Below are positions 52,001 through 60,830 of a stretch of DNA of 64,000 nt, piece by piece (the stretch's first letter is position 1; each line of letters opens with the position of its first letter). The notes beneath the pieces are model-generated. The model was given only the letters and a program-made list of their open reading frames with translations, did no database searches and was not told the DNA's origin. The position numbers were made by a program, and so were the translations under genes. The DNA comes from Pseudarthrobacter enclensis (lineage in GTDB: Bacteria > Actinomycetota > Actinomycetes > Actinomycetales > Micrococcaceae). Where the stretch lies: the NCBI RefSeq assembly GCF_030811655.1, contig NZ_JAUSRE010000007.1:124001-188000 (forward strand). Reading direction: 5' to 3'.

Positions 52001-53874
52001 GGGACGTGTTCGGCAACGGGATGCTTTTGTCCCGGCATATCCGCCTGCTGGCGGCATTCGACCACAGGCACATCTTCCTCGACCCCAATCCGGATGAGGA
52101 ATCTTCGTTCGCGGAGCGGCAGAGGCTCTTTAACCTCCCCAGATCTTCCTGGGACGACTATGACAAGTCCCTTATCAGCGAGGGCGGCGGCGTGTTCGCC
52201 CGGCAGTCGAAGTCCATCCCGGTTTCCACCCAGGTGCGGGCCGCGCTTGGGCTCCCGGCGGCCACCACAGAGCTCAGCCCACCGGAGCTGCTGCGTGCCA
52301 TCCTGCTGGCCCCTGCAGATTTGCTCTACAACGGCGGGATCGGAACTTATGTGAAGGCCGGCTCCGAATCGAACGCATCGGTCGGTGACAAAGCCAACGA
52401 TGCGATCCGGGTCAATGGCCGGGACCTGCGGGTCAAGGTGGTGGGCGAAGGCGGAAACCTGGGCATGACGCAGCGCGGCCGCATCGAAGCAGCGCTGCAG
52501 GGTGTCATCCTCAACAGCGATGCGATCGACAACTCGGCCGGCGTGGACTGCTCTGACCACGAAGTCAACATCAAGATCTTCGTTGACCGCATGGTGGCTG
52601 CAGGGAAGCTGCCGGCGGGGGAGCGTGCCGACTTCCTCGCCTCCATGACGGACGAAGTGGCCAGGCTGGTCCTGGAGGACAACATCGACCAGAACATCCT
52701 GCTCCTGAACGACCGCACGCGGGTGGCGGAGTGGAGCCCCAGCTACGAGCGGCTCATGGACTGGCTCGAAAAGAGCGCCGACCTGAAGCGGGACCTTGAA
52801 GCGCTGCCCACCACGGAGACCTTGCGGGAACGCCTCCAGCAGGGGCAGGGCCTGACGTCCCCGGAGCTGTCGGTGCTGGCCGCCTACGCCAAGATCGAAC
52901 TGGCCTCGGCCCTGCGGGACAGCGATCTCGCGGACGACCCCTGGTTCCGGGGGACCCTCCGTGCGTACTTCCCGCACCAACTGCGCCAACGCTTCGACGC
53001 GGAACTGGACACCCACCCGCTGCGCCGCGAGATCATCGCCACGGTGGTTGCCAATGACATGATCAACCTCGGCGGCATCACTTTCGCATTCCGGGTCATG
53101 GAGGAGACATCGGCCAGCGAAGTGGCCGTCGCAAAGGCCTTTGTGGCGCTGCGCGAGGTGTACGAGCTGGATTCGATGGTGGCGGAGCTCAACAGCCTGC
53201 CGGCTTCGTTCCCCACGGAACACTGGAGCACCGTCCACCTGGATATCCGCCGACTCCTCGACCGCGCCGTCCGGTGGCTGCTCAGCCAGGAAAGCGTTTC
53301 GCGGCCCATTGCCGACGTCATCGCGGAGTTCAAGCCGCTGATGGACCCGATGCGCGCCCGGTTGCTGGACTACTTGCGCGGGGACGACCGGGAACGGGTG
53401 GCAGCATGGCTGGCGAAGGGCCGTGAATGGGAACTTCCCGAAAACCTGGCCCTGCGTTGGGCGGAGCTCTTCGAGAGCTTCGTGCTCCTGGACATCGCCA
53501 GGATCGCCCGGTCCCGGGAGGACCGGGTGGAGGACATCGCCGCCGTTTACTACACCGTCTTCAACCGGTTCCACGCGGACTCGCTGCTGGAGCGGATCAG
53601 CAGCCTGCCCAGGCAGGACCGGTGGCAGGCCCTGGCGCGGGCTGCCCTGCGGGATGATCTGTATTCCACGGTGTCCGACATGACGACCGCGGTGCTGGAC
53701 GCCACGCCTGGAGGCGGGGAACCAGAGGCGCGGCTTAAGGACTGGGAGGCGCAGAACGCCGAGCAGTTGGGCAGGGCCAAGAGCATGTTCGACGAGGTGA
53801 ACGCGCTCGAGGCCGACGACATGGCCTCACTGTCGGTAGCATTGAGGCTCTTGAGGTCAATCGTCCGACGCTAG
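49021..53874 (+). CDS. gdh: NAD-specific glutamate dehydrogenase, large (180-kDa) type
   Basis: 1617 residues, the length of the L_180 class. It converts glutamate and NAD+ to 2-oxoglutarate, ammonia and NADH. The N-terminal ~700 residues are regulatory ([21 protein letters not shown]). The catalytic part lies at about 780-1250: [45 protein letters not shown] and [19 protein letters not shown] (dinucleotide site). The ATG at 49021 is preceded by GGAGG with a nine-base spacer. A candidate -10 box TAGGCT is at 48962-48967. The gene is close to pdtaS, which may be read through. Confidence 0.96.
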   Translation: [1617 protein letters not shown]

Positions 53875-53901
53875 CAAGACGGCGTCGCAAATGGAGGTGC
53901 A

Positions 53902-55368
53902 GTGGCAATCTTTACGGACCCCATCAGGGAACATGCTGATTTCGGGCCGGGCGATGCCGAATGGCTGCACCTCCTGGTGGGGGACTGGCAGATGGTCGCG
54001 GACCTGGCGTTTGCCGACCTGGCGCTTTGGTTCCCCCACCCCGAGCTTGGGTACATTGCCCTGGCGCATGTGCGCCCTTCCACCACCCACACTGCGTTCC
54101 ACAGTGACTTCGTGGGCGAGGGGATCCGTTCGGATCTTCAGCCGCTGGTGGACAAGGCGTGGAACAGCAAGACCATCGAGCGCTCCAGCGAGACGAACTG
54201 GAACAGTGAAATGGCGCTCCGTGTGGAGGCCGTCCCCATGGTGCGCAACGGGCGGACCCTGGCGGTGGTCACCACCCACATGGATTTGTCCAGTTCGCGG
54301 ATGCCCTCACGGCTGGAGCTGACCTACCGCCAGTGTGCCTACGACCTCCTGCGGATGGGCACACTGGGGCTGTGGCCGGACTTTGCCTCGCCCACGGGTT
54401 CGCGCCGTGGCGCTCCCCGCGTGGGGGACGGGCTGATCAGGCTCGACGCCGACGGCGTGGTGCAGTACGCCAGTCCCAACGGTGTTTCAGCCTTCCGCCG
54501 GTTGGGGGACGGTGAATCGCTGGAAGGACGCTCCCTCGCCGAAGTCACCGCCGGCCTGCTGAAGGACCGCCGCATGGTCGATGAAACCCTGCCGCTGGTG
54601 GTCACGGGCCGCATGCCGTGGCGCAGCGAGATCGAGTCACGAGGGGTCAGCCTGTCGCTGCGGGCCATTCCGCTCCGGGATGAGCAGCAACGGTTCGGCG
54701 CACTCGTGCTGTGCCGCGACGTCTCTGAACTGCGCCGGCGTGAGATGGAGCTGGTCACCAAGGACGCCACTATCCGGGAGATCCACCACCGGGTCAAAAA
54801 CAACCTGCAGACGGTCGCAGCTCTTTTGCGGATGCAGTCCCGGCGCATGGTGAGCGATGAGGCAAAGCAGGGCCTGGAGCAGGCGATGCGCCGTGTCGCC
54901 ACCATTGCACTCGTCCACGAGACGTTGTCACAGGGACTGACGCAAAGCGTGGATTTCGACGAACTGATCGGACGGCAGTTCCGTCTGTCAGCTGAGGTGG
55001 CATCCCCCTCCCAGCAGGTCCGAACGGAGCGTTCCGGCACCTTCGGTGAGCTTCCCAGTGACCTTGCCACTCCTCTCGCGTTGGTCATCAACGAGTTGGT
55101 GACCAACGCCGTTGAGCACGGCCTGGAGGGCAGGGCAGGAACAGTGTGGCTGGTTGCCGACCGGTCGGACGGGGACGACGGCGAAGAGCTGACAGTTACC
55201 ATCGCCGACGACGGCGTGGGACTTCCGGAGACACCGCACGTCGAGGGGCTGGGGCTTCAGATCGTGAGGACATTGGTGACAAGCGAACTGGGCGGGACCA
55301 TCAGCTGGCAGCGCCGCGAGGGCGGTGGCACCGAAGTAAAAATCCGGCTCAGCCTCGCACGCAAATAA
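53902..55368 (+). CDS. pdtaS: sensor histidine kinase PdtaS-like
   Basis: 488 residues. An N-terminal GAF-like domain (about 10-150) and a PAS domain (about 175-275) precede a HisKA_2 dimerisation region with His295/His296 in REIHHRVKNNLQTVAALLRMQ and a HATPase (LVINELVTNAVEHGLEG, IADDGVGLP, GLGLQIVRTLV). PdtaS signals to the RNA-binding antiterminator PdtaR, which is not in this window. GTG 53902 is preceded by GGAGG four bases away. Next to whiB1, as in M. tuberculosis. There are no membrane helices, so it is cytosolic. Confidence 0.93.
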   Translation: MAIFTDPIREHADFGPGDAEWLHLLVGDWQMVADLAFADLALWFPHPELGYIALAHVRPSTTHTAFHSDFVGEGIRSDLQPLVDKAWNSKTIERSSETNWNSEMALRVEAVPMVRNGRTLAVVTTHMDLSSSRMPSRLELTYRQCAYDLLRMGTLGLWPDFASPTGSRRGAPRVGDGLIRLDADGVVQYASPNGVSAFRRLGDGESLEGRSLAEVTAGLLKDRRMVDETLPLVVTGRMPWRSEIESRGVSLSLRAIPLRDEQQRFGALVLCRDVSELRRREMELVTKDATIREIHHRVKNNLQTVAALLRMQSRRMVSDEAKQGLEQAMRRVATIALVHETLSQGLTQSVDFDELIGRQFRLSAEVASPSQQVRTERSGTFGELPSDLATPLALVINELVTNAVEHGLEGRAGTVWLVADRSDGDDGEELTVTIADDGVGLPETPHVEGLGLQIVRTLVTSELGGTISWQRREGGGTEVKIRLSLARK

Positions 55369-55396
55369 ACCGGCAGCCCCTGGCAACTACTGGCAA

Positions 55397-55452
55397 AACG
55401 ACTGAGGCCCCGGGACAATCCAGATCTGGATTATCCCGGGGCCTCAGTCGTT
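55397..55452. terminator. bidirectional terminator between pdtaS and whiB1
   Basis: Two arms of 26 bases, starting AACGACTGAGGCCCC and ending GGGGCCTCAGTCGTT, pair with a single mismatch over a GATC loop. It lies between the convergent stops of pdtaS and whiB1. Confidence 0.88.
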
Positions 55453-55495
55453 AAGCTATTGCCGTCGATGCAGCCGCCCTGCCCGCCTAGGTGTC

Positions 55496-55744
55496 CTAGG
55501 AGGCGCGGCGTGCGCGGGCTGCACGACGCTTGAGGGCGCGGCGTTCGTCTTCGCTCATGCCGCCCCAGACGCCGGCGTCCTGGCCTGACTCGAGTGCCCA
55601 CTGAAGGCAGGTGTCCACGACAGGGCACCGGCGGCAGACGCTCTTGGCTTCCTCGATCTGCAGGAGGGCAGGTCCTGTATTTCCGACTGGAAAGAACAGT
55701 TCCGGGTCCTTGTCGAGGCACGCTGCGCGGTTACGCCAATCCAT
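55496..55744 (-). CDS. whiB1: WhiB1-type iron-sulfur transcription factor
   Basis: 82 residues from ATG 55744. Four cysteines (9, 37, 40 and 46: AACLDKD, VCRRCPVVDTC) bind a 4Fe-4S cluster, and the GVWGG turn (58-62) is followed by a basic DNA-binding tail ALKRRAARARRAS. WhiB1 is essential in mycobacteria and NO-sensitive. The start MDWRNRA matches WhiB1 homologues; the in-frame ATG at 55762 (88 aa) is the alternative. A CRP-like site lies 35 bases before this start. Confidence 0.95.
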   Translation of the reverse strand: MDWRNRAACLDKDPELFFPVGNTGPALLQIEEAKSVCRRCPVVDTCLQWALESGQDAGVWGGMSEDERRALKRRAARARRAS

Positions 55745-55778
55745 GCTGATCAGTTGCTCCATTTCTGGGAAGTGCCTT

Positions 55779-55794
55779 TGTGAAATTATTCACT
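55779..55794. promoter_or_regulatory. CRP-type binding site upstream of whiB1
   Basis: TGTGAAATTATTCACT fits the CRP consensus TGTGA-N6-TCACA with one mismatch at the last base. The flank is AT-rich. CRP (Rv3676) controls whiB1 in mycobacteria, which supports a real site. Confidence 0.65.
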
Positions 55795-55810
55795 AGTGGC
55801 TACAAAGGAA

Positions 55811-55831
55811 AAGGGCCCTCTGGGCCCCCTT
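55811..55831 (-). terminator. possible minus-strand terminator upstream of whiB1
   Basis: On the minus strand AAGGGGGCCC pairs, with a two-base bulge, with GGGCCCTT over an AGA loop and is followed by TTCCTTTG. It may block read-through from the long FtsK-type gene into whiB1. Confidence 0.45.
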
Positions 55832-55961
55832 GGTCATCTGCATCAAGCCTGTCATGTTAACGCTGTGTAAACAAGGGGTAGGAACGCACGATATCCTTCG
55901 AAACCTGAGCGATGCATCACAGTCGCGGCTCCGGCCCTCACCAGTGTCCGACTATGTCCGG

Positions 55962-55967
55962 TATGGT
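55962..55967 (+). promoter_or_regulatory. -10 box giving a leaderless mRNA for the small membrane protein
   Basis: TATGGT, six bases, then GTG 55974. No strong -35 box was found at the right distance. Confidence 0.45.
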
Positions 55968-55973
55968 GCGAGT

Positions 55974-56462
55974 GTGTCAAGACCCCCCATAGACCCAGCA
56001 GCCGCCTCCCCGTCTCCCGAAGACCCCCGCGGCGGCCGCGCTCGTCGGGACGATGGAAGGCCTGGGCCTATCCCGGGCGGGGCGAAGGTAGTTGCCTTTG
56101 TTGCAGTTGCGGAGGCAACGGCCCTGCTGGCCGCGGCCGGCTGGTATGCCTACGAGTTGCTTAGCGGAAGTCCGGTCCTTTCTTTCTGGGGCGCCGTCTT
56201 CACGCTGGGTCTGCTCCTGGCTTTCTCCGCCTGGTTGTTTGCGGTTGGCGTCTTCCTCTACCGCGGTTACAGATGGACCAGGGCGGCCGCGCTCGTGGCC
56301 CAGTTGTTCGCGCTGACCATCGGAGTGCCCGCCTTGAGCAGTGGCCGTCTTCTGCCCGGAATCGCCATGGTGGTTCCCGCGGTTATCGCCATCATCCTGC
56401 TGTTTTCCACCAAGGTGATCAACTACGCGTCCCGCACGGGCAGCCCTCCACCGGCCCTCTGA
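55974..56462 (+). CDS. small four-helix membrane protein
   Basis: 162 residues. A disordered Pro/Arg-rich N-terminus (about 35 residues) precedes four hydrophobic segments (about 38-60, 70-92, 100-120 and 125-145). It is an actinobacterial integral membrane protein of unknown function. GTG 55974 was preferred because the -10 box places the transcript start there; the longer frame reading to 55830 runs through the promoter region. Confidence 0.78.
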   Translation: MSRPPIDPAAASPSPEDPRGGRARRDDGRPGPIPGGAKVVAFVAVAEATALLAAAGWYAYELLSGSPVLSFWGAVFTLGLLLAFSAWLFAVGVFLYRGYRWTRAAALVAQLFALTIGVPALSSGRLLPGIAMVVPAVIAIILLFSTKVINYASRTGSPPPAL

Positions 56463-56514
56463 CCTGCTTCCCCTGAGCTGAACCGGGCGAGCGCCAAAAC
56501 CCGCGGAAACGGCA

Positions 56515-59500
56515 TCAACCGTCCGCTCCGGCCCATGCCACCTGGACGGGGCAGGAACGGCCACCGGAGATTAACACGCCACGTCCGGGCGGGGGATTTG
56601 GCTCAGTTTCAAACCGGATCCCAAACAGGTCGCCGTCCGCGGTTGAACGCGGCGCCAACAAGAGGCCGGCGCCTGCCAGACGGGCATCCATGATGAGCGG
56701 AACGCGCTGGAGAAGCACCGGGCTGTACGCGGCGGAAACCACCACGGAACACCCCAGGGCATTTAGCCGCTCCAGGTCCCGCAGTGCAGGCGGGGCAAGC
56801 AGGTCGACATCGTCAACAAGCAGTATGCCCTCACGGGGACGCGCTCCTGCCTCCGCCTGGATCAGCAGGTGTTTCAGGAAGTCGCCGGCAGCGTCTGTCT
56901 GTCCGGCAGGCCCGGACGGTGAGGGGCAGGCATGCCAGACCTTTGTTGGGTTGAGTGCCTTCAACGCGCGCAGCGTATTGCTCCTGCCGCTGCCCGCATT
57001 GCCAAGAACAGCAAAGAGTCCACCGCCAGGCATTCGGAAGGATGCCGGAGCGGGCTCATCGCCGGCAACTCCAAAAGTGACATCCCGCTGCCCTCCTCTG
57101 GTTGCTCCCTGCCACCATAATGAGCTGTCCCGGCCGGCAGTCTTTTCCGGCCACGGGAGGGAGGACCCGGGTCCTGCCGGTGGCAGGGCGGGGTTGGCCA
57201 GCGCCACCACCTCGCGTGCTGCGATCTTTACGGGAAGGGGTTCCACCCGGAAAGGAGGCGATGAGGCAGCACGGTAACCGGTACGGCTTCTGCCGGAAAG
57301 CTTCATGGCAGGGCTGCGGTAGAACTGACTGGTGGCAGGACCGCCCCCGGCAACGGGGCCGAAGGCTACCGCCCGCCCCGCAACCGCAGGGACGGCAGGC
57401 ATCCGGGGCCAGAGGGCACGGCTCTCCTCGCTGGAGCCGGCTGGAAAATAGAAGCGGTTGGGAAGGGTGCCAAAGAACCTGGCAGTCACAAGTTCCCGTT
57501 CGCCCGAGAGCAACAGCGTGATCCCGGCCCGGGCGCCGTCACGGACGAGGTCCTGAACCAGATCCTCCGCCCAGGCCAGCGGTCCCGAACGGAAAGCCGA
57601 CACCCAGGACCCCCAACCGGTGATTGCGAGGATTAGCGGTATGCGACCGGAGGCGGGGCTGGCCAGCCGCTCCCCAAGTTCACGGACAAGCCGCTCCAGG
57701 ATTCGTACCCCCCGGCGGAGGTCGTGCAGTCCGGCGTGGGCGCCCGTTCCGGGTGCCCCCGCAAGCGGCAGAAGGCTCCCCGGGGCATCCAGGAAATAGA
57801 AATGCGCTTCGGCGGCGCCGTTTATTACTTGGTGCACCGTTAATTCCAAAGCAGCTTCGGCCCCGGAGGCAGCACTGCCGATGAACGCTGCATGGCCGTG
57901 ATGGGCAGGCCCCCACGCCAGGGGTTCCACCTGTTGCATGGCAGGCAGATCCATCAAGCCGAGCCGAACCTGGCCGGCACGCGGTTCCATCTGTACTCCC
58001 CGGGATGAGCCGCCGTGAGCCGGCGCTGGGCCTGGACCATCCGAAGCAGGTTCCCCCAGTTCTTCCGGCAAGGGAGGTGCGACGGGTCTTCTCGGGCTTT
58101 GCCTCTCTTGTGCAGAGCAGAGGCTCCGCACCATGGTTGCCAGCGGCTCCGCCGCCTGAACGGGAGTAAGCGCAGAAGCTGGACCACCCGTCCGGTCAGT
58201 CTCCCTGCAGAGGTAATCAGTTGTCCGGTGCACCGTCACGGCGCTATCTCGGCCCCCAGGGATGGAAGCCAGGGATGCCCCTTGGAATTCCTCGGCCGGC
58301 TCGGTGCCGCGGGCAAGAAACGCGCGGCCGGGAGCATCAACACCGATGGCTGCAGCTTCTTTGGAGTGGATGATGTCCACCGACTCCATGTCGGACTGCA
58401 CACGAAGAGCGATGCTGGATGTGACGTTCGCGCGGATGTCCGCCGTGAGTGCGCCCTGCGGCCTTTGGGTTGCCATCACCAGGTGAATGCCCAGCGAGCG
58501 CCCTGTTGCAGCTATCCGCAGCAGTTCGCGGAGCACTTCGGGCGCATCGTCGACCAGCATCCGAAACTCGTCGATGACGATTACCAGATTGGGGAGGACA
58601 AACTCCTTGGCCGCCGCTGTAAGGCGGTACGCGGAGATGTCCGGAACACGGGCGGCCGAAAGGCGCATCTCCCGAAGTCGCACCTCAGCGCGAAGGGACG
58701 TCAGCGTTCGATCCATATCGGCGGCTGAAAGGTCTGTCTGAACCCCCACGCAATGGACAAGGCCACTTAGTGGGCCCAATCCTGAACCGCCTTTGAAATC
58801 GATGAAGAAGAAATTGACCCGCTCCGGCGGATAGCTCAATGCGAGTGCCAGGGTGAGGCTCCGGAGCAATTCCGATTTTCCTGAGCCGGTGGTGCCTGCA
58901 ACCAGGAGATGGGGTCCGTCTGCCTGAAGATCCAGTAGCTTCGGTCCAGATGCACCCAGGCCCAGGGGTACAACAAGTCCATCGGACAGTTCATTGGCCT
59001 CCCACCGTTCAGCGGTGGGGCCAGCTGCTAAGGGCAGGACTTCAGCCAGGCTGCAGGCAGCGGGAACGGAGTTGACCTGCTCCTTGTCTGGAGGGTGGCC
59101 GCCGGCCAGGCGCCGGCAGTAAGCGGCGAACACTTCCTCGGGCACCAGGTCGGGTACGAATGCGGTCGCCCCACCGTTGAGCATCACGGCCGGAGTGCCC
59201 CCAGATAGATGAACATCGGACGACGGGTCTTTGCCCAGGTCCTGAAGGAAATGGAGGACCTGCCAGCCGTGCCGAACTCCGGCGTCGCGGATTACACCAT
59301 CCGCCTCCGCTGCAAGGGCTTCCCCCCTGATCAGCAGGACCGCGTGCCCCCAACCTGGAGGACGGCTGCTCTGCACTGCGCAGAGCGCTGCGTCGATAGT
59401 CGCAGTGAGCGTTACTCCCGGAAGATAGCGGGCAGTGAGAGGCAGGCTTCCGGGCTTTCCGTGGATGACGACGTGGGTACCTGCGGCCTGCGGATATCCC

Positions 59501-60615
59501 GCAAGTTGCATGAGAAGGCAACGGAGGACCCCGTCGGTGGCGGCCCGGGAGCCGGACAGTGTGGTGAGAGGGCGGCCCGGGTCGAGCAGGACAGGAAGGT
59601 GTCCTGCCGGCGGAATTGCGCTGGGATTGGGTGCCGGTTCAATCCGGATGTTGGGTGCTTGTTCTGCCTCGCCCAGGCGCAGCCAAACGCCGCCGCCCTC
59701 GGAGCCCTTGGCTGGCGTCTCTTTCCTTTGGTGTGCTGCCAAGGCCACCATGGACAGGGGAGGGCCGCACCGCCGTCGGCGGGTTTTGTCTTCTTCGACA
59801 GCGGCCCGCACCGCTGCAGACAAAGCCCGCCTCTGGCGGTGATTGCCAAGCGCAGGCACTACGAGTGAGACCGCAGAAGCAGCGGAAAAGGCAAGGAACA
59901 TCCACATTCCTGTGAAAACAGCCAACAGCACCCCAATCGCCAGCGGCAGAACCGCTGTCACAAGGAACACCGCACGGTTTGGCGTGTCGATTCGGCCGGA
60001 CACCACAATTGGCTCCGCCACGGACCTTCCGGCTTCTGCAAGGACCTGCCCGGGCAGGTCTGAAAACGTCAGTGAAAAGTTGGACTCCCCGCACCTGATC
60101 CTCGATGCGGTGGAGACTTCCGCGCTCCGGATCCTTTCACCGTTAACAAACGTGCCATTGGCGCTTTCCAGGTCGATCAACACGATGTCGGTCTCTCCGA
60201 CAACCAGACGGGCGTGTTCACGGGACAGCTCCGGGTCCGGAATGGCAATCGAAGTGCCGCTGCGACCAATGGTGTAGCTGCCGCGACGCAAGGGTACTGC
60301 TGTTCCCGCTGCTGCTCCGCTGTCGATGGTCAGGACCAGATAACTCCCAGAACCCCCACCTGGCTGACGACGCGGCCTCAAAGGCGCAGAACCGCCGTCG
60401 ACAAGTATTGCCGCCTCCACAAGCGGTGCAACTCCCACGACGAGGCCGCAAAGATCCTTCCCGCCCACGGTGACAGTGCCCGCGCCGAACTTCCGCACCA
60501 ACTGCTCGTGAATCGCGGAGCCCTCAGTGCCAGGTGGTGCATCGATGGACAGTTCCAAAGGTGGCCCGACACGCGGTGAAGCCGGGCCACCAACCAGCGT
60601 GCAATTGAGAGTCAT
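56515..60615 (-). CDS. FHA-domain FtsK/SpoIIIE (EssC-like) ATPase, orphan
   Basis: 1366 residues. An FHA domain (about 110-185; YTIGRSGTSIAIPDPELSRE, SREHARL) precedes two membrane helices (about 213-254) and three FtsK-like domains. Domain 1 has an intact Walker A at 574-581 (GTTGSGKS) and Walker B LVIVIDEF (677-684), then MATQRPQG. Domain 2 has degenerate IGSAASGAEA (912-921). Domain 3 has GNAGSGRSN with Arg for Lys (1205-1213) and LLVDDVDLL. This is the EssC/EccC plan of type VII secretion, but no WXG100 or other ESX genes lie near. ATG 60615 was chosen with AAGGA upstream. Confidence 0.88.
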   Translation of the reverse strand: MTLNCTLVGGPASPRVGPPLELSIDAPPGTEGSAIHEQLVRKFGAGTVTVGGKDLCGLVVGVAPLVEAAILVDGGSAPLRPRRQPGGGSGSYLVLTIDSGAAAGTAVPLRRGSYTIGRSGTSIAIPDPELSREHARLVVGETDIVLIDLESANGTFVNGERIRSAEVSTASRIRCGESNFSLTFSDLPGQVLAEAGRSVAEPIVVSGRIDTPNRAVFLVTAVLPLAIGVLLAVFTGMWMFLAFSAASAVSLVVPALGNHRQRRALSAAVRAAVEEDKTRRRRCGPPLSMVALAAHQRKETPAKGSEGGGVWLRLGEAEQAPNIRIEPAPNPSAIPPAGHLPVLLDPGRPLTTLSGSRAATDGVLRCLLMQLAGYPQAAGTHVVIHGKPGSLPLTARYLPGVTLTATIDAALCAVQSSRPPGWGHAVLLIRGEALAAEADGVIRDAGVRHGWQVLHFLQDLGKDPSSDVHLSGGTPAVMLNGGATAFVPDLVPEEVFAAYCRRLAGGHPPDKEQVNSVPAACSLAEVLPLAAGPTAERWEANELSDGLVVPLGLGASGPKLLDLQADGPHLLVAGTTGSGKSELLRSLTLALALSYPPERVNFFFIDFKGGSGLGPLSGLVHCVGVQTDLSAADMDRTLTSLRAEVRLREMRLSAARVPDISAYRLTAAAKEFVLPNLVIVIDEFRMLVDDAPEVLRELLRIAATGRSLGIHLVMATQRPQGALTADIRANVTSSIALRVQSDMESVDIIHSKEAAAIGVDAPGRAFLARGTEPAEEFQGASLASIPGGRDSAVTVHRTTDYLCRETDRTGGPASALTPVQAAEPLATMVRSLCSAQERQSPRRPVAPPLPEELGEPASDGPGPAPAHGGSSRGVQMEPRAGQVRLGLMDLPAMQQVEPLAWGPAHHGHAAFIGSAASGAEAALELTVHQVINGAAEAHFYFLDAPGSLLPLAGAPGTGAHAGLHDLRRGVRILERLVRELGERLASPASGRIPLILAITGWGSWVSAFRSGPLAWAEDLVQDLVRDGARAGITLLLSGERELVTARFFGTLPNRFYFPAGSSEESRALWPRMPAVPAVAGRAVAFGPVAGGGPATSQFYRSPAMKLSGRSRTGYRAASSPPFRVEPLPVKIAAREVVALANPALPPAGPGSSLPWPEKTAGRDSSLWWQGATRGGQRDVTFGVAGDEPAPASFRMPGGGLFAVLGNAGSGRSNTLRALKALNPTKVWHACPSPSGPAGQTDAAGDFLKHLLIQAEAGARPREGILLVDDVDLLAPPALRDLERLNALGCSVVVSAAYSPVLLQRVPLIMDARLAGAGLLLAPRSTADGDLFGIRFETEPNPPPGRGVLISGGRSCPVQVAWAGADG

Positions 60616-60830
60616 TGGCTGCGGATCCTTCGTGTAGGTACCCACACGCTAGCCAGGGTGCCAGGCTGGCCCCAGTCGCTTCGGGAGCTATGTGGATAAA
60701 GCTGCCGGGTGGGGTGCCTGGAAGTTGATGCCCAGGCGCGGATAGGGGCAGGCAGCAAGGTGTGGAATATCGCCTAGATCAGGGAGGCGGCCCATCTGCG
60801 GGACTGAAAACGGAGGAAGACTGGAATTAG

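Noticed and set aside
51919..53574. 551-codon minus-strand frame opposite glutamate dehydrogenase
   Set aside because: Antisense shadow; His/Val/Gly-rich without domains.
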